The position numbers and the translations under genes were made by a program. Positions 53,097-64,000 of a stretch of 64,000 bases of DNA are shown here, piece by piece (position 1 is the first letter of the stretch; each line of letters starts with the position of its first letter). The stretch comes from Bordetella genomosp. 12 (GTDB lineage Bacteria; Pseudomonadota; Gammaproteobacteria; Burkholderiales; Burkholderiaceae_B). Below the pieces are notes generated by a model. The model was not told the origin of the DNA. It ran no database searches and was given only the letters and a program-made list of their open reading frames with translations. The stretch is taken from assembly GCF_002261355.1 (NCBI RefSeq), contig NZ_NEVU01000001.1, positions 124,001 to 188,000 of the forward strand. The letters run 5' to 3'.

Positions 53097-54227
53097 ATGC
53101 GCCGTCTCTGGCTGATCTTTGCCCAGACCGTCACGGTTTGTCTGGCTATTCTATTCGCCGTCACCACGCTGCGCCCGCAATGGCTGCGGCTGGGCGGCCC
53201 GAGCCCGCAGGCCGTTCCCATGGCCACGGTGGACAGCTATGCGCCCGCCGTGGCGCATGCCGCGCCGGCCGTGGTCAATATCTACACGACCAAGCATGTC
53301 GATGTGCCCGTGGTGCCGTTGCCCAACGATCCGGCCCTGCAGCAATTGGTCGGCAGCCTGCCTGGGCTGTCGCGGCGTGAGTCGACCAACAGCCTGGGCT
53401 CCGGCGTGATCGTGAGCGAGCAAGGCTATGTGCTGACGAATTTCCACGTGGTGGATGCGGCCGACGCGATCGAGGTCGCCCTGGCCGACGGGCGGCAGGC
53501 ATCGGCCAAAGTGGTGGGCGCCGACACCGAGACGGATCTGGCCGTGCTCAAACTGGAAGGCAAGCTGGAGCGGCTGCCCGTGGCCAGCTATGCCGAAGGC
53601 CGGCGGCTGCGCGTGGGCGATGTGGTGCTGGCCATCGGCAACCCCTATGGTGTGGGCCAGACCACGACGCAGGGCATCGTTTCGGCCTTGGGGCGTAATG
53701 GCCTGGGCATCAATATCTACGAAAACTTCATCCAGACCGATGCAGCCATCAATCCCGGCAATTCCGGGGGCGCGCTCATCGACACGCAGGGCAATCTGGT
53801 GGGCATCAATACGGCGATCTATTCCGAGACCGGCGGCTCCATGGGCATCGGATTTGCCATCCCCATCGATGCGGCGCGCCGCGTCATGGACGAGATCATC
53901 AAGACCGGCAAGGTGCGCCGTGGCTGGCTGGGCATCGAGCCGCAGGATCTCACGCCGGAACTGGCGCGGTCCTTCCATCTGGACAGCGCCGCCTCCGGCG
54001 TGATCATCGCCAGCATTCTGCGCGGCGGCCCGGCCGACAAAGCCGGCCTGCGCGTGGGCGACATTGTGCAATCGCTGGATGGCCAGGCCGTGCATGGCAC
54101 GACCGGCCTGCTGGCGCAGATCGCCGCCGTCACCCCGGGCCAGAACGCCACCCTGCAGGTGTTGCGCGACGGCAAGACGGTGGATATCAAGGTGGTCATG
54201 GGCACCCGCCCTACCCGGCCCAAATAA
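53097..54227 (+). CDS. DegS/HtrA-like periplasmic serine protease
   Basis: The 376-residue trypsin-like protease has an N-terminal membrane anchor (about 5-25), triad H117 (NFHVVD), D147 (ETDLAVLK) and S223 (GNSGGA), and a single PDZ domain (about 275-365). One PDZ plus a membrane anchor is the DegS layout, which in E. coli cuts RseA to release sigma-E. A general DegQ-like quality-control role is an alternative. Its gene is divergent from the Nif3 gene. Confidence 0.9.
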   Translation: MRRLWLIFAQTVTVCLAILFAVTTLRPQWLRLGGPSPQAVPMATVDSYAPAVAHAAPAVVNIYTTKHVDVPVVPLPNDPALQQLVGSLPGLSRRESTNSLGSGVIVSEQGYVLTNFHVVDAADAIEVALADGRQASAKVVGADTETDLAVLKLEGKLERLPVASYAEGRRLRVGDVVLAIGNPYGVGQTTTQGIVSALGRNGLGINIYENFIQTDAAINPGNSGGALIDTQGNLVGINTAIYSETGGSMGIGFAIPIDAARRVMDEIIKTGKVRRGWLGIEPQDLTPELARSFHLDSAASGVIIASILRGGPADKAGLRVGDIVQSLDGQAVHGTTGLLAQIAAVTPGQNATLQVLRDGKTVDIKVVMGTRPTRPK

Positions 54228-54249
54228 GCGCCAGGCCCGCGCTGCATGC

Positions 54250-54276
54250 AAAACGCCAGGCGTTGCCTGGCGTTTT
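54250..54276. terminator. Bidirectional terminator between the HtrA-like gene and tatC
   Basis: A 12-bp perfect stem (54250-54261 with 54265-54276) starts with A4 and ends with T4 around a GTT loop. It can serve both converging genes. Confidence 0.88.
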
Positions 54277-54295
54277 CACGGTTGGGGCGCAGCCC

Positions 54296-55081
54296 TCAAT
54301 GGCGTTCGGTGAGTTCGCCGCCTTCGGACTGGCCGCGCGGACGGATCATGCGGGCGCAGATCAGGCCGACCTCGTAGAGCAGGCAAAGCGGCACGGCCAG
54401 CATGAACTGGCTCACGACATCCGGCGGCGTGACCACGGCCGCGATCACGAAGGCGCCCACCACGACGTAGCCGCGCGCCTGGCGCAGCTTGGCGACATCG
54501 ACGATGCCCGTCTTGACCAGCAGCACCACCGCCACGGGCACTTCGAACGTGATGCCGAAGGCCAGGAACATCGTCATCACGAAGCTCAGATAGGCCTCGA
54601 TATCCGGCGCCGGCGTAATCGATTGCGGCGCGAAGGTGGCGATGAAATGAAACACCGTGCGGAACACGAAGAAATAGCAGAAGGCCATGCCCAGCAGAAA
54701 GAGCACCGTGCTGGAGGCGATCAGCGGCAGCGCCAGGCGCTTCTCGTGGCGGTACAGCCCGGGGGCGACGAAGGCCCAGGCCTGATAGAGCACGATGGGC
54801 AGCGAGACGATGAAGGCGGCCATCATGGTGACCTTGACCGGCACCATGAAGGGCGTGATCACGCCGGTGGCGATCATGCGCGTGCCTTCGGGCAAGGACG
54901 CCAGCATGGGCTGCGCCAGGATGTCGTAGATGGTCGAGGCGCCGGGATAGGCGAACAGGATCAGAAACACCACCACCACCGCGCCGACGGCCTTCAGCAG
55001 GCGCGAGCGCAGTTCCACCAGATGCGACATGAAGCTTTCTTGTTGCATCTCTTCTTCTAGCGTTTGCTTGTCCTGACTCAC
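54296..55081 (-). CDS. tatC: Sec-independent translocase subunit TatC
   Basis: The 261-residue polytopic protein has six helices. It recognises twin-arginine signal peptides with TatB. The N-terminus MSHLVELRSRLLKAVG-type segment and FVAPGLYRHEKR are diagnostic. The start overlaps the tatB stop by 4 bases. It is last in the murA-his-hinT-tat run and is followed by a terminator. Confidence 0.96.
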   Translation of the reverse strand: MSQDKQTLEEEMQQESFMSHLVELRSRLLKAVGAVVVVFLILFAYPGASTIYDILAQPMLASLPEGTRMIATGVITPFMVPVKVTMMAAFIVSLPIVLYQAWAFVAPGLYRHEKRLALPLIASSTVLFLLGMAFCYFFVFRTVFHFIATFAPQSITPAPDIEAYLSFVMTMFLAFGITFEVPVAVVLLVKTGIVDVAKLRQARGYVVVGAFVIAAVVTPPDVVSQFMLAVPLCLLYEVGLICARMIRPRGQSEGGELTERH

Positions 55082-55629
55082 GTTGCGTTACCAGTGGGCG
55101 GGGTCTTGGAGGCGGCGGGCGGCGTGGCCGGCGCGTCGTCGGCGGATTCGGCGGCCGGGGCGACTCCCGGAGCTACCGCGGGCGCTGCCGCAGGAGTCAC
55201 CGACGGAGTCGCCGTGGAGGGCGCCGGCGGTGTGATGGCCGGCGCAGGCGCCGCCTCGGTCTGGCTAAGGGGGGCAGGTGCCGGCGGCGCGATGCTGCGC
55301 TCGGCGTCGGCGGCCGCTTCGTTGACCGCTCGCGTCGTGTTGTCGAGTTCGGCGCGCAGCGTGTCGCCTGCCGACCGTATCGAGTCGGTGGCCTGCTTCA
55401 AGGACAGGTTGACGTCCTGCGCGGTGCTGTCCATTTCCTGTTTGAACTTGCGCAGTTCGTCCAGTTCGATTTCGCGCTGGATATCGGATTTGACGTCGTT
55501 GACGTAGCGCTGCGCGCGGCCAAGCAGGTGGCCGACGGTACGGGCGACTTTGGGAAGGCGTTCGGGACCGAGCACGATCAGCGCCACGACGCCAATTACG
55601 ACCAGTTCCGTGAAGCTGACATCAAACAT
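55078..55629 (-). CDS. tatB: Sec-independent translocase subunit TatB
   Basis: The 183-residue protein starts MFDVSFTELVVIGVVALIVL with one membrane helix, the hinge GPERLPKVART and an amphipathic helix, then a long low-complexity Ala/Pro-rich tail. It forms the receptor with TatC. The start is 48 bases after tatA. Confidence 0.95.
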   Translation of the reverse strand: MFDVSFTELVVIGVVALIVLGPERLPKVARTVGHLLGRAQRYVNDVKSDIQREIELDELRKFKQEMDSTAQDVNLSLKQATDSIRSAGDTLRAELDNTTRAVNEAAADAERSIAPPAPAPLSQTEAAPAPAITPPAPSTATPSVTPAAAPAVAPGVAPAAESADDAPATPPAASKTPPTGNAT

Positions 55630-55677
55630 GCGTCTGCCGCTTGGTTAGATCAGGCGGGCCGCAGGCCCGCCCGGAAC

Positions 55678-55899
55678 TCAGGAATTGTGTTTTTCTTTCG
55701 CTTGCACGTCGATGGTGTCATCGGCGCGCTGCTGCGTGACCTGCTCGGGTTTCTCGCCATTGGCGTCTTTCATGCCTTCCTTGAAACCCTTGACCGCGCC
55801 GCCCAGATCCGAGCCGATGTTGCGCAGTTTCTTGGTGCCGAAAATGAGGGCAACGATGACCAGAACGATCAGCCAATGCCAGATACTGAAGCTACCCAT
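55678..55899 (-). CDS. tatA: Sec-independent translocase subunit TatA
   Basis: The 73-residue protein has one N-terminal helix ([17 protein letters not shown]), the hinge [12 protein letters not shown] and an amphipathic helix [11 protein letters not shown]. It polymerises to form the Tat pore. It starts 15 bases after hinT. Confidence 0.96.
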   Translation of the reverse strand: MGSFSIWHWLIVLVIVALIFGTKKLRNIGSDLGGAVKGFKEGMKDANGEKPEQVTQQRADDTIDVQAKEKHNS

Positions 55900-55914
55900 G
55901 ACAACTCTCCGTGT

Positions 55915-56283
55915 TTAGGCTTCGGGGGCTGCGCGGCCTTTCCAGGGACGCGAACCGCCAATAATGTGGAAATGCAGATGCGGAACTTCCTGGCCACCTT
56001 CGGCGCCGGCATTGGCCAGCAACCGGAAGCCCCCCTGCGGCCCGGGATTGCAGCCGTTTTCCTGGGCCAGGCGCGGCACGAGTGTCATCATTCTACCCAA
56101 CCATCCCGCATCCTCGGCAGTGACGTCCTGCATGGACGTGATGTGCCGGCGCGGGATGAGCAGCAGATGCACGGGCGCGGCCGGGTTGATGTCGCGGAAA
56201 ACGACGAATTCATCGTCCTCGTAGACCTTGCTGGCCGGGATGGCGCCTTGCGCGATTTTGCAGAAGATACAGTTTTCGCTCAT
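55915..56283 (-). CDS. hinT: HIT-family nucleotide hydrolase HinT
   Basis: The 122-residue protein has the histidine triad HLHFHII near its C-terminus and the N-terminal zinc-type ENCIFCKIAQG. HinT hydrolyses phosphoramidates such as AMP-lysine. The ATG at 56283 follows hisE by 7 bases, and the gene lies between his and tat genes, a common betaproteobacterial order. Confidence 0.93.
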   Translation of the reverse strand: MSENCIFCKIAQGAIPASKVYEDDEFVVFRDINPAAPVHLLLIPRRHITSMQDVTAEDAGWLGRMMTLVPRLAQENGCNPGPQGGFRLLANAGAEGGQEVPHLHFHIIGGSRPWKGRAAPEA

Positions 56284-56290
56284 ACGGTTC

Positions 56291-56641
56291 TCAGTCGGCG
56301 GGCCGGCGGGCTTTTTCTTCGAGGCCCGACAACCCTTCGCGGCGTGCCAGTTCAGCCAGCACGTCCTCGGGGCGCAGATTGTAGTGAGCCAGCGTGACGA
56401 GGCAATGAAACCACAGATCGGCCGTTTCGCTGACGATACGCTCGGCCTGGCCATCCTTGGCGGCCATGACGAGTTCGGTGGCTTCCTCGCCGATTTTCTT
56501 CAGAAACGCGTCCGGGCCCTTGGCAAACAGCTTGGCCACATAGGAGGTTTGCGGATCGCCGCCGTTTTCGGGGCGGCGGGTTTCCAGGGTGTCGGCCACG
56601 CGCGCAAGCACGTCGGCGCCGTAGGCGGGAGAGAGGCTCAT
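56291..56641 (-). CDS. hisE: Phosphoribosyl-ATP pyrophosphatase
   Basis: The 116-residue all-helical MazG-like enzyme carries out the second step of histidine synthesis. The metal-binding [13 protein letters not shown] (47-59) is typical. It is separate from hisI, and its ATG overlaps the hisI stop by 4 bases. Confidence 0.95.
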   Translation of the reverse strand: MSLSPAYGADVLARVADTLETRRPENGGDPQTSYVAKLFAKGPDAFLKKIGEEATELVMAAKDGQAERIVSETADLWFHCLVTLAHYNLRPEDVLAELARREGLSGLEEKARRPAD

Positions 56642-57042
56642 TTGTAGATCAGCTCAGGGTCTTTCAGCACGGGGTCGACCGTCACCCAGGTCGCGCGCTG
56701 GGAAGTGCCGTCCAGGCGCCGGTAAAAGCAGCTGGCCCGGCCGGTGTGGCAGGCGATACCGCCGTTCTGGTGGACTTTCAGCAGGATGACGTCGCCGTCG
56801 CAGTCCAGGCGCAGTTCATGGACCTGCTGGCCGTGGCCGGATTCTTCGCCCTTGCGCCAGAGCTTGCGGCGCGAGCGCGACCAGTACACCGCGCGCCCGG
56901 TGGCGGCGGTTTCCGCCAGGGCTTCGCGGTTCATCCAGGCCACCATCAGGATCTGGCCGTTTTCGGCATCCTGGGCGATGGCGGGAATCAGGCCATCGGC
57001 GTCAAAAACGACTTCGGCCATCCAATCCGGTTCGGTGCTCAT
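56638..57042 (-). CDS. hisI: Phosphoribosyl-AMP cyclohydrolase
   Basis: The 134-residue zinc enzyme opens the adenine ring of PR-AMP (third step). [14 protein letters not shown] and [10 protein letters not shown] hold the metal and zinc ligands. It is a stand-alone HisI, not the HisIE fusion of enterobacteria. Confidence 0.95.
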   Translation of the reverse strand: MSTEPDWMAEVVFDADGLIPAIAQDAENGQILMVAWMNREALAETAATGRAVYWSRSRRKLWRKGEESGHGQQVHELRLDCDGDVILLKVHQNGGIACHTGRASCFYRRLDGTSQRATWVTVDPVLKDPELIYK

Positions 57043-57043
57043 A

Positions 57044-57855
<812 letters not shown>

Positions 57856-57859
<4 letters not shown>

Positions 57860-58596
57860 TTTGTCAGTTCGTCGGCGCGGGTCTGCGCCGTTTGGAAGTC
57901 GAGCGCGCCTTCATAGATGCTGCGGCCCAGGATGGCGCCTTCGACCCCTTCGGATTCGACGGCGCACAGCGCTTCGATGTCCGGCAGGCCGGCAATGCCG
58001 CCCGAGGCGTACACGGGGATACGCACATGCTGGGCCAGACGCACCGTGGATTCGACGTTGACGCCCGAAAGCATGCCGTCGCGGCCGATGTCGGTGTAGA
58101 TGATGGCTTCGCAGCCATAGTCTTCGAACTTCTTGGCCAGGTCGAGCACGTCATGGCGGGTCAGTTTGCTCCAGCCGTCCGTGGCGATCTTGCCGTCGCG
58201 CGCGTCCAGGCCGACGATGATCTGGCCCGGGAAGGCGCCGCAAGCGTCATGCAGAAAGCCGGGGTTCTTGACCGCCGCCGTGCCGATGATGACGTAGGAA
58301 ATGCCGGCGTCGAGATAGCGCTCGATGGTGTCCAGGTCGCGAATACCCCCGCCGATCTGCACCGGGATGTCATCGCCCACGGCGTCCAGGATGGCGTTGA
58401 TGGGGGCTTCGTTCTTGGGCTTGCCGGCGACGGCGCCGTTCAGGTCGACCAGATGCAGCCGGCGGGCTCCCTGGGCAAGCCAATGCGAAGCCATGGCGGC
58501 GGGGTCTTCGGAGAACACCGTAGCATCGTCCAGGTCTCCCTGGCGCAGGCGCACGCAGCGCCCGTCTTTGAGGTCGATGGCGGGGATCAGCAGCAT
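57856..58596 (-). CDS. hisA: Phosphoribosylformimino-5-aminoimidazole carboxamide ribotide isomerase
   Basis: The 246-residue TIM-barrel isomerase has catalytic aspartates in [10 protein letters not shown] (D8) and IVGLDARDG. It performs the Amadori step before HisHF. It follows hisH by 64 bases. Confidence 0.96.
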
Positions 58597-58660
58597 GGTG
58601 GATAGCGAGCGTAGAAAAGTTCGGTTGAGAAAAAGGCCGCGGGAGCTCGTGCGCAGGCGG

Positions 58661-59347
58661 CTATGGTTGCCAGTCTACAAAATTGCGATACAGGCGCAAA
58701 CCATGCTCGGCACTCTTTTCAGGGTGGAATTGCACCGCGAAAATGTTACTGGCGGCCACCGCGCAGGTAAAGGCAAGGCCGTAATCGCTTTCCCCGACCG
58801 TCAGGGCCGGGTCCGCGGGCGCGGCGTAATAGCTATGGACGAAATAAAAATGCGCCCCGTCCGGAATGCCGTCCCACAGCGCATGCGCGCGGGTCTGGCG
58901 CACTTTGTTCCAGCCCATGTGCGGAACCTTGAGACGCTCTTCGCGGGTGTCGGTGGCCACCGGGCCGGTATTGCCCTGCTCGTCGGCGGTCACGATGTCC
59001 GCGAAACGCGGGCCGGCAAAGCGGCGCACCTGGCCCGGGAAGATGTCCAGGCAGGGGGTGTTGCCCTCTTCGCTCGCGGCAAACAGCATCTGTTCGCCCA
59101 CGCAGACACCCAGCAAGGGCTTGTTGCGGGCCGCGCGCAGCACGGACTCGGCCAGGCCCGATTCATTCAGGGTGCGCATGCAGTCCGGCATGGCGCCCTG
59201 GCCGGGGAAGACGACGCGATCGGCCGCGTCGATGTCCTGGCTGCGGTTGCAGATGCGGATATTGGCTTGGGGCGCGGCGTATTGCAGCGCGCGGGCGACG
59301 GAATGGAAATTGCCCATTCCGTAGTCGACGATGGCGATGGTGCTCAA
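58661..59347 (-). CDS. hisH: Imidazole glycerol phosphate synthase glutaminase subunit HisH
   Basis: The 228-residue class I glutaminase supplies ammonia to HisF. The nucleophile is C82 in [10 protein letters not shown] and the His-Glu pair is in VQFHPEKS. The start [13 protein letters not shown] is typical. It lies 18 bases after hisB. Confidence 0.95.
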   Translation of the reverse strand: MSTIAIVDYGMGNFHSVARALQYAAPQANIRICNRSQDIDAADRVVFPGQGAMPDCMRTLNESGLAESVLRAARNKPLLGVCVGEQMLFAASEEGNTPCLDIFPGQVRRFAGPRFADIVTADEQGNTGPVATDTREERLKVPHMGWNKVRQTRAHALWDGIPDGAHFYFVHSYYAAPADPALTVGESDYGLAFTCAVAASNIFAVQFHPEKSAEHGLRLYRNFVDWQP

Positions 59348-59365
59348 TTCGTGTAGGCCTCGGTG

Positions 59366-59953
59366 TTACAGCACGCCCTTGGTCGACGGGATCACGTCGC
59401 CCATGCGGGGATCGACCTCCATGGCCATGCGCAGGGCGCGGCCGAAGGCCTTGAAGACTGTTTCGGCCTGGTGGTGGGCATTGAAACCGCGCAGATTGTC
59501 GATGTGCAGCGTCATCAGGGCATGATTGACCAGGCCCTGGAAGAACTCGCGCGTCAGATCGACGTCGAAATTGCCGATGCGCGCGCGGGTGAAGTCGATG
59601 TGATACTCCAGGCCGGGGCGGCCCGAGAAATCGATCACCACCCGCGACAGGGCTTCGTCGAGCGGCACATAGGCATGGCCGTAGCGGCGCAGCCCGGCCT
59701 TGTTGCCGATGGCTTTGGCGATGGCCATGCCCAGCGTGATGCCGACGTCTTCCACGGTATGGTGGGCGTCGATATGCAGGTCGCCCTCGGCCTTGATGTC
59801 CAGATCGACCAGCCCGTGGCGGGCGATCTGATCCAGCATGTGGTCCAGAAAGGGCACACCGGTGTCTATGCTCTGCTTGCCGGTGCCGTCGAGATTGACG
59901 GCCACGCGGATGCGCGTCTCGTTGGTATTGCGGATGATTTCTGCGGTACGCAT
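59366..59953 (-). CDS. hisB: Imidazoleglycerol-phosphate dehydratase
   Basis: The 195-residue manganese enzyme has the two metal motifs [10 protein letters not shown] and [10 protein letters not shown]. It is the mono-functional dehydratase, so histidinol-phosphatase must be encoded elsewhere. It starts 1 base after the hisC stop. Confidence 0.96.
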   Translation of the reverse strand: MRTAEIIRNTNETRIRVAVNLDGTGKQSIDTGVPFLDHMLDQIARHGLVDLDIKAEGDLHIDAHHTVEDVGITLGMAIAKAIGNKAGLRRYGHAYVPLDEALSRVVIDFSGRPGLEYHIDFTRARIGNFDVDLTREFFQGLVNHALMTLHIDNLRGFNAHHQAETVFKAFGRALRMAMEVDPRMGDVIPSTKGVL

Positions 59954-59954
59954 A

Positions 59955-61046
59955 TCAGGGACTCAGTATGTCTTGCAGGGCGGCCAGCAGGGCCGCGTTT
60001 TCTTCGGGGGTGCCAACCGAGATGCGCAGGCAGTTGGCCAGCAGCGGGTGCGCCGCGGAGAAGTTTCTGACCAGTATTTTGCGCGCTTTCAGGGCGAGAT
60101 GCACGGCGTTGCCGTCGAGCTTGCCGCCAAAGCGTGCAAGTACGAAATTGCCCGCACTGGGGTAGACCCTGACGCCGGGCAATGCCGCCAGCGCTTGGGC
60201 CAGCGGCTGGCGGTCGGCGCGCAGGCGCGCGGCCTGCTCGTCCAGCACGGCCTTGTGGCGCAGCACCACGCGCAGCACCGCCTGGGTCAGCACATCGACG
60301 TTATAGGGCGGACGCACTTTGTCGATCTGGGCGATCCAGTCCGGGTGGCCGGCCAGATACCCGAAACGCAGGCCGGCCAGCCCGATCTTGGAGACCGTGC
60401 GCATGACCACGGCGTTGGGCAGGTCCGCCACGCGCGGCATCCAGCTGTGGCCGGCGAACGGCTGGTAGGCCTCGTCGATCACCACCAGGCCCGGGGCCGC
60501 CGCGAGAATGGCGTGGACGGCCTCGTCCGGCCACAGCCCGCCGGTGGGATTGTTGGGCAGAGCCAGAAAGATGACCTTGGGCTGGTGGCGTTCGATGGCC
60601 GCCAGCATGGCCGGCAGATCCAGCTCCAGGTCGGCCGTCAGGGGCACGCCCTCGAAGCGCGCATGGTTGAACTGCGCGGCCATGTCGAAATAAACGAACG
60701 AGGGCCAGGGCGACAACACCACGTCGCCAGGCTCGCAACAGGCCTGCACCAGCAGATGGATGAGCTCATCCGAGCCATTGCCAAACAGCAGGTGGGCCTG
60801 CGGCGGCACGCCGAAGGCGGCCGCCACCTCGGCCTTGAGGGCCGAGAGGTCGGCCTGCGGATAGCGATTGAGCGCCGTGTCGTGCGCGGCCTGGGCAATG
60901 GCCTGGCGCACCCCGTCCGGCAAGGGATAGGGGCACTCCATGGCGTCGAGCTTGATGACGTCGGCCGCGCTGGGGGCGACCGCGTAGGCGGTTTGCGCCT
61001 GAATATCGGCGCGCACCGTGCGGGCGACCCGGCTGGCGGCGGTCAT
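59955..61046 (-). CDS. hisC: Histidinol-phosphate aminotransferase
   Basis: The 363-residue fold-type I PLP enzyme has the PLP lysine in [15 protein letters not shown] and NNPTGGLW in the substrate domain. It transfers an amino group from glutamate to imidazole acetol phosphate. Its start overlaps the hisD stop by 4 bases. Confidence 0.95.
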   Translation of the reverse strand: MTAASRVARTVRADIQAQTAYAVAPSAADVIKLDAMECPYPLPDGVRQAIAQAAHDTALNRYPQADLSALKAEVAAAFGVPPQAHLLFGNGSDELIHLLVQACCEPGDVVLSPWPSFVYFDMAAQFNHARFEGVPLTADLELDLPAMLAAIERHQPKVIFLALPNNPTGGLWPDEAVHAILAAAPGLVVIDEAYQPFAGHSWMPRVADLPNAVVMRTVSKIGLAGLRFGYLAGHPDWIAQIDKVRPPYNVDVLTQAVLRVVLRHKAVLDEQAARLRADRQPLAQALAALPGVRVYPSAGNFVLARFGGKLDGNAVHLALKARKILVRNFSAAHPLLANCLRISVGTPEENAALLAALQDILSP

Positions 61047-62350
61047 GATTGCTCGTCGAGGCGGTACTGCGCGCTGGCCGCGTGCGCCTGCAGGCCTTCG
61101 CCCAGCGCCAGTTCCGCCGCGATGCGGCCCAGGGTCTGGGCGCCCTGCCGCGAGACCTGGATCAGGCTGGAGCGTTTCTGGAAGTCATAGACACCCAGCG
61201 GCGAGGAGAAGCGGGCCGTGCGCGAGGTCGGCAGAACGTGGTTGGGGCCGGCGCAGTAATCGCCCAGCGATTCGGAGCTGTAGCGGCCCATGAAGATGGC
61301 GCCGGCATGGCGGATGCGCGCGGTCCAGATTTCGGGCTGCTCGGTGGAGATCTCCAGGTGTTCCGGCGCGATCGTGTTGGCGATGGTGCAGGCTTCTTCG
61401 AGATCGCGCACCAGGATGAGCGCGCCGCGATTGGCCAGGCTCTGGCGCAGGATGTCCGCGCGCGGCATGGTGGGCAGCAGCCGTTCGATGGCGGCCTCGA
61501 CCGCATCGAGATAGGCCGCGTCGGGGCACAGCAGGATGGACTGGGCCAGCTCGTCGTGTTCGGCCTGCGAAAACAGATCCATGGCGATCCAATCGGCGGG
61601 CGTCTTGCCGTCGCAGATGACCAGGATTTCGCTCGGCCCGGCGATCATGTCGATGCCGACCACGCCGAACACCCGCCGCTTGGCCGCCGCGACATAGGCA
61701 TTGCCCGGGCCGACGATCTTGTCGACGGCCGGGACGGTGGCCGTGCCATGGGCCAGCGCCGCCACGGCCTGGGCGCCCCCGATCGTGAAGACGCGGTCCA
61801 CGCCGCCGATGGCCGCGGCCGCCAGTACGATGGGGTTGCGCAGGCCGTCGGGCGTGGGGGTGACCATGATGAGCTCGGGCACGCCGGCAACCTTGGCCGG
61901 GATGGCGTTCATCAGCACCGAAGACGGATAGGCGGCCTTGCCGCCCGGCACGTAAAGCCCCACGCGGTCCAGCGGCGTGACCTGCTGGCCGAGCATGGTG
62001 CCCTCGGCGTCGGTATAGGTCCAGGTCTCGGCGCGCTGGTGCTCATGGTAGGCGCGCACGCGGTCGGCGGCGGCTTCCAGCGCATTGCGTTGCGCGGCCG
62101 GCAGACTGGCCAGCGCCGCCTGCAGCTCCGGTTTGGGAATCTCCAGCGCGGCCGCGTCGCTGACGGCGACACGGTCAAAGCGCTGGGTGTATTCGAGCAG
62201 GGCCGCGTCGCCGCGGGCGCGCACATCGGCCAGGATGCCGGCCGCGGCGCGGTCGATGGACTCGTCCTCGGCGGCTTCGAAGGCCAGCAGGCGGGACAAG
62301 TCGGAGGGGAAGCCCGCGTCGCGGGAATCGAGTCGGTTGATCAGAGCCAT
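61043..62350 (-). CDS. hisD: Histidinol dehydrogenase
   Basis: The 435-residue zinc- and NAD-dependent enzyme carries out the last two steps. [17 protein letters not shown] and [10 protein letters not shown] are signature segments, and the C-terminal domain ends [14 protein letters not shown]. The ATG at 62350 starts [11 protein letters not shown]; the frame upstream to 62404 adds unlike residues. Confidence 0.95.
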   Translation of the reverse strand: MALINRLDSRDAGFPSDLSRLLAFEAAEDESIDRAAAGILADVRARGDAALLEYTQRFDRVAVSDAAALEIPKPELQAALASLPAAQRNALEAAADRVRAYHEHQRAETWTYTDAEGTMLGQQVTPLDRVGLYVPGGKAAYPSSVLMNAIPAKVAGVPELIMVTPTPDGLRNPIVLAAAAIGGVDRVFTIGGAQAVAALAHGTATVPAVDKIVGPGNAYVAAAKRRVFGVVGIDMIAGPSEILVICDGKTPADWIAMDLFSQAEHDELAQSILLCPDAAYLDAVEAAIERLLPTMPRADILRQSLANRGALILVRDLEEACTIANTIAPEHLEISTEQPEIWTARIRHAGAIFMGRYSSESLGDYCAGPNHVLPTSRTARFSSPLGVYDFQKRSSLIQVSRQGAQTLGRIAAELALGEGLQAHAASAQYRLDEQS

Positions 62351-62375
62351 GGCGTCGGTCTTCGGGAAAGGCAGG

Positions 62376-63047
62376 TCAGTCCTGGCGCGCCGAGGCGCGC
62401 TCAAAGGCGTCGAGCAGCGGTTGCAGACGGTCGCGGCGGGTCTTGAGCGAGGCCTGGTTGACGATCAGGCGCGAGGAGATCGGCATGATGGCCTCGACTT
62501 CGCGCAAGCCGTTGGCGCGCAGCGTGCCGCCGGTCGACACCAGGTCGACGATGGCATCGGCCAGCCCGACCAGCGGCGCCAGCTCCATCGAGCCATACAG
62601 TTTGATGATGTCGACGTACACGCCTTTCTTGGCGAAGTGTTCGCGCGCCGATTGCACATACTTGGTGGCCACGCGCAGGCGGGCGCCCTGGTGCACGGCG
62701 GCGGCGTAGTCGAAGTCCTGGCGCACGGCCACGCTCAGCCGGCATTTGGCGATGTTCAGGTCGATGGGCTGATACAGGCGGCCCGCCTGGCCGGCGGCAT
62801 GTTCGATCAGCACGTCCTTGCCGGCGATGCCGAAGTCGGCCGCGCCATACTGCACGTAGGTGGGCACATCCGAGGCGCGCACGATGATCAGCCGCAGGCC
62901 AGGGTCGCTGGTGGGCAGGATCAGCTTGCGCGAGCTTTCGGGGCTTTCACCCACTTCGATGCCGGCCTCGGCCAGCAGCGGCATGGTTTCTTCGAAAATA
63001 CGCCCCTTGGACAGGGCCAGTGTCAGGGGCGCGGGGGCGTTGCTCAT
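62376..63047 (-). CDS. hisG: ATP phosphoribosyltransferase, short form
   Basis: The 223-residue short-form HisG starts [20 protein letters not shown] and lacks the C-terminal histidine-binding regulatory domain of the long form. Short HisG needs HisZ for activity and feedback control, and no hisZ is in this window. It catalyses the first step of the pathway. The ATG overlaps the murA stop (ATGA), which fixes the start. Confidence 0.94.
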   Translation of the reverse strand: MSNAPAPLTLALSKGRIFEETMPLLAEAGIEVGESPESSRKLILPTSDPGLRLIIVRASDVPTYVQYGAADFGIAGKDVLIEHAAGQAGRLYQPIDLNIAKCRLSVAVRQDFDYAAAVHQGARLRVATKYVQSAREHFAKKGVYVDIIKLYGSMELAPLVGLADAIVDLVSTGGTLRANGLREVEAIMPISSRLIVNQASLKTRRDRLQPLLDAFERASARQD

Positions 63048-64000
63048 TCCTCTTCCTTGCCTGAGACGCGCTCGATGCGCGCGCCGAGATTGCGCAATTT
63101 GACTTCCATACGATCGTAGCCGCGATCCAGATGATAGATGCGGTCGACCTGGGTGACGCCTTCGGCCGCCAGGCCGGCGATGACCAGGCTGGCCGAGGCG
63201 CGCAGATCCGTGGCCATGACCTTGGCCCCGGACAACTGGCTGACGCCCCGCACCACGGCGGTATGGCCATCGATGTCGATGTCCGCGCCCAGCCGGCAGA
63301 GTTCCTGCACGTGCATGAAGCGGTTCTCGAATATGTTTTCGACCACGATGGCCGTGCCTTCGGCCACGGCGTTCAGGGCCATGATCTGGGCCTGCATGTC
63401 GGTGGCCAGGCCGGGATATTCGTGCGTGCGCAGCCCCACGGCGCGCGGACGGCGGTCCATGCTGGCACGGATCCAGTCCGGCCCGGTGGTGATGGCCAGT
63501 CCCGCCTCGCCGAGCTTGTCCAGCGTGGCGCCCATGATGGCCGCGTCGGTGTTGCGTAGCATGATGTCGCCGCCGGTCGCACCCACGGCGCACAGAAACG
63601 TGCCGGCCTCGATGCGGTCGGAGATGACGGTGTGCGCCGCGCCATGCAGGCGCGGCACGCCATCGATGACGATGCGGTCGGTGCCGTGGCCCTGGATGCG
63701 GGCGCCCATCTTGATGAGCAGCTCGGCCAGATCCACGACTTCCGGTTCGCGCGCGGCGTTCTCCAGAATGGTCTGGCCGTCGGCCAGCACGGCGGCCATC
63801 AGCAGGTTCTCGGTGCCGGTGACGGTCACCATGTCGGTGCGCACCGACGCGCCTTTCAGGCGCGTGGTCCGCGCCACCACGAAGCCATGCTCCATGGTGA
63901 TCTCCGCGCCCAGCGCTTCCAGCCCTTTGATGTGCTGGTCCACGGGGCGCTGGCCAATGGTGCATCCGCCGGGCAGGCTCACGCGCGCCTCGCCAAAGCG
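63044..64000 (-). CDS. murA: UDP-N-acetylglucosamine 1-carboxyvinyltransferase (C-terminal part)
   Basis: The last 318 residues of MurA are visible; the N-terminus lies beyond the right edge. The catalytic cysteine loop [16 protein letters not shown] is included near the edge. MurA starts peptidoglycan precursor synthesis by adding enolpyruvate to UDP-GlcNAc. murA before hisG is a usual betaproteobacterial order, and the two genes overlap by 4 bases. Confidence 0.96.
   Translation of the reverse strand, partial: RFGEARVSLPGGCTIGQRPVDQHIKGLEALGAEITMEHGFVVARTTRLKGASVRTDMVTVTGTENLLMAAVLADGQTILENAAREPEVVDLAELLIKMGARIQGHGTDRIVIDGVPRLHGAAHTVISDRIEAGTFLCAVGATGGDIMLRNTDAAIMGATLDKLGEAGLAITTGPDWIRASMDRRPRAVGLRTHEYPGLATDMQAQIMALNAVAEGTAIVVENIFENRFMHVQELCRLGADIDIDGHTAVVRGVSQLSGAKVMATDLRASASLVIAGLAAEGVTQVDRIYHLDRGYDRMEVKLRNLGARIERVSGKEEE

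Overview
The window looks like a chromosomal segment of a high-GC betaproteobacterium of the family Alcaligenaceae (Bordetella/Achromobacter type). The basis is the gene content and order of the housekeeping blocks: argS-SPOR-dsbA, petABC followed by sspA-sspB, and a murA-hisGDCBHAFIE-hinT-tatABC super-operon. This placement is an inference from synteny and was not checked by database search. No rRNA, CRISPR array, insertion sequence, integrase or phage gene was seen. Two tRNA genes (Asn-GTT, Thr-TGT) are present.

Layout. 1-6641: edge fragment, metC, an EAL-domain c-di-GMP phosphodiesterase, dsbA-SPOR-argS and a DUF1840 protein. 6728-12118: a small hypothetical gene and a glycerol-3-phosphate/glycerophosphodiester uptake unit (ugpCBAE plus a GpdQ-type phosphodiesterase). 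12421-15807: an amidase, then leuA preceded by a previously unmarked 50-codon leader ORF with four rare CTA leucine codons. 15866-20284: membrane protein, rpoN, bfd, a DMT transporter and bfr, i.e. iron storage genes with Fur-like sites. 20337-35001: an accessory block described below. 35117-44465: hypothetical secreted protein, prfC, a LysE exporter, rhlE, lemA plus a TPM-domain protein, a DUF3482 GTPase/DUF2868 membrane pair and a YkvA protein. 44611-54276: tRNA-Asn, amidase, sirtuin, tRNA-Thr, sspAB, petABC, mscL, a Nif3 family protein and a DegS-like protease. 54296-64000: tatCBA, hinT, the complete his operon (with short-form hisG) and the 3' part of murA.

The accessory block is the most interesting part. 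Fifteen co-oriented genes (31920 down to 20337), many with 4-bp ATGA start/stop overlaps, encode a soluble di-iron monooxygenase of the toluene/alkene four-component group. Its alpha subunit keeps every di-iron ligand at the same residue number as toluene 4-monooxygenase. The operon is rearranged (alpha, gamma, coupling, beta, Rieske, reductase). It uses a glutathione-reductase-type FAD reductase like those of aromatic-ring dioxygenases instead of the usual TmoF-type reductase. It also includes a protein that fuses a ribosomal-protein-L22-like domain to a MIP18/DUF59 iron-sulfur-maturation domain, overlapping the reductase gene. Around the oxygenase sit three NTF2/SnoaL-like small proteins, a beta-class glutathione transferase, an enlarged DJ-1/PfpI protein, an ABM-domain protein, an aldehyde dehydrogenase and a MetA-type outer-membrane protein.

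Divergent from this operon are a NemR-type redox/electrophile-sensing TetR regulator, a second DJ-1/PfpI protein and an AraC-type regulator. Near-identical 15-bp sites lie in front of the nemR-like gene and the second DJ-1 gene. Together the block reads as an oxygenase that makes a reactive (probably epoxide, quinone or aldehyde) product, packaged with the enzymes and sensor needed to handle it. No ring-cleavage genes are present, and the substrate cannot be read from the sequence.
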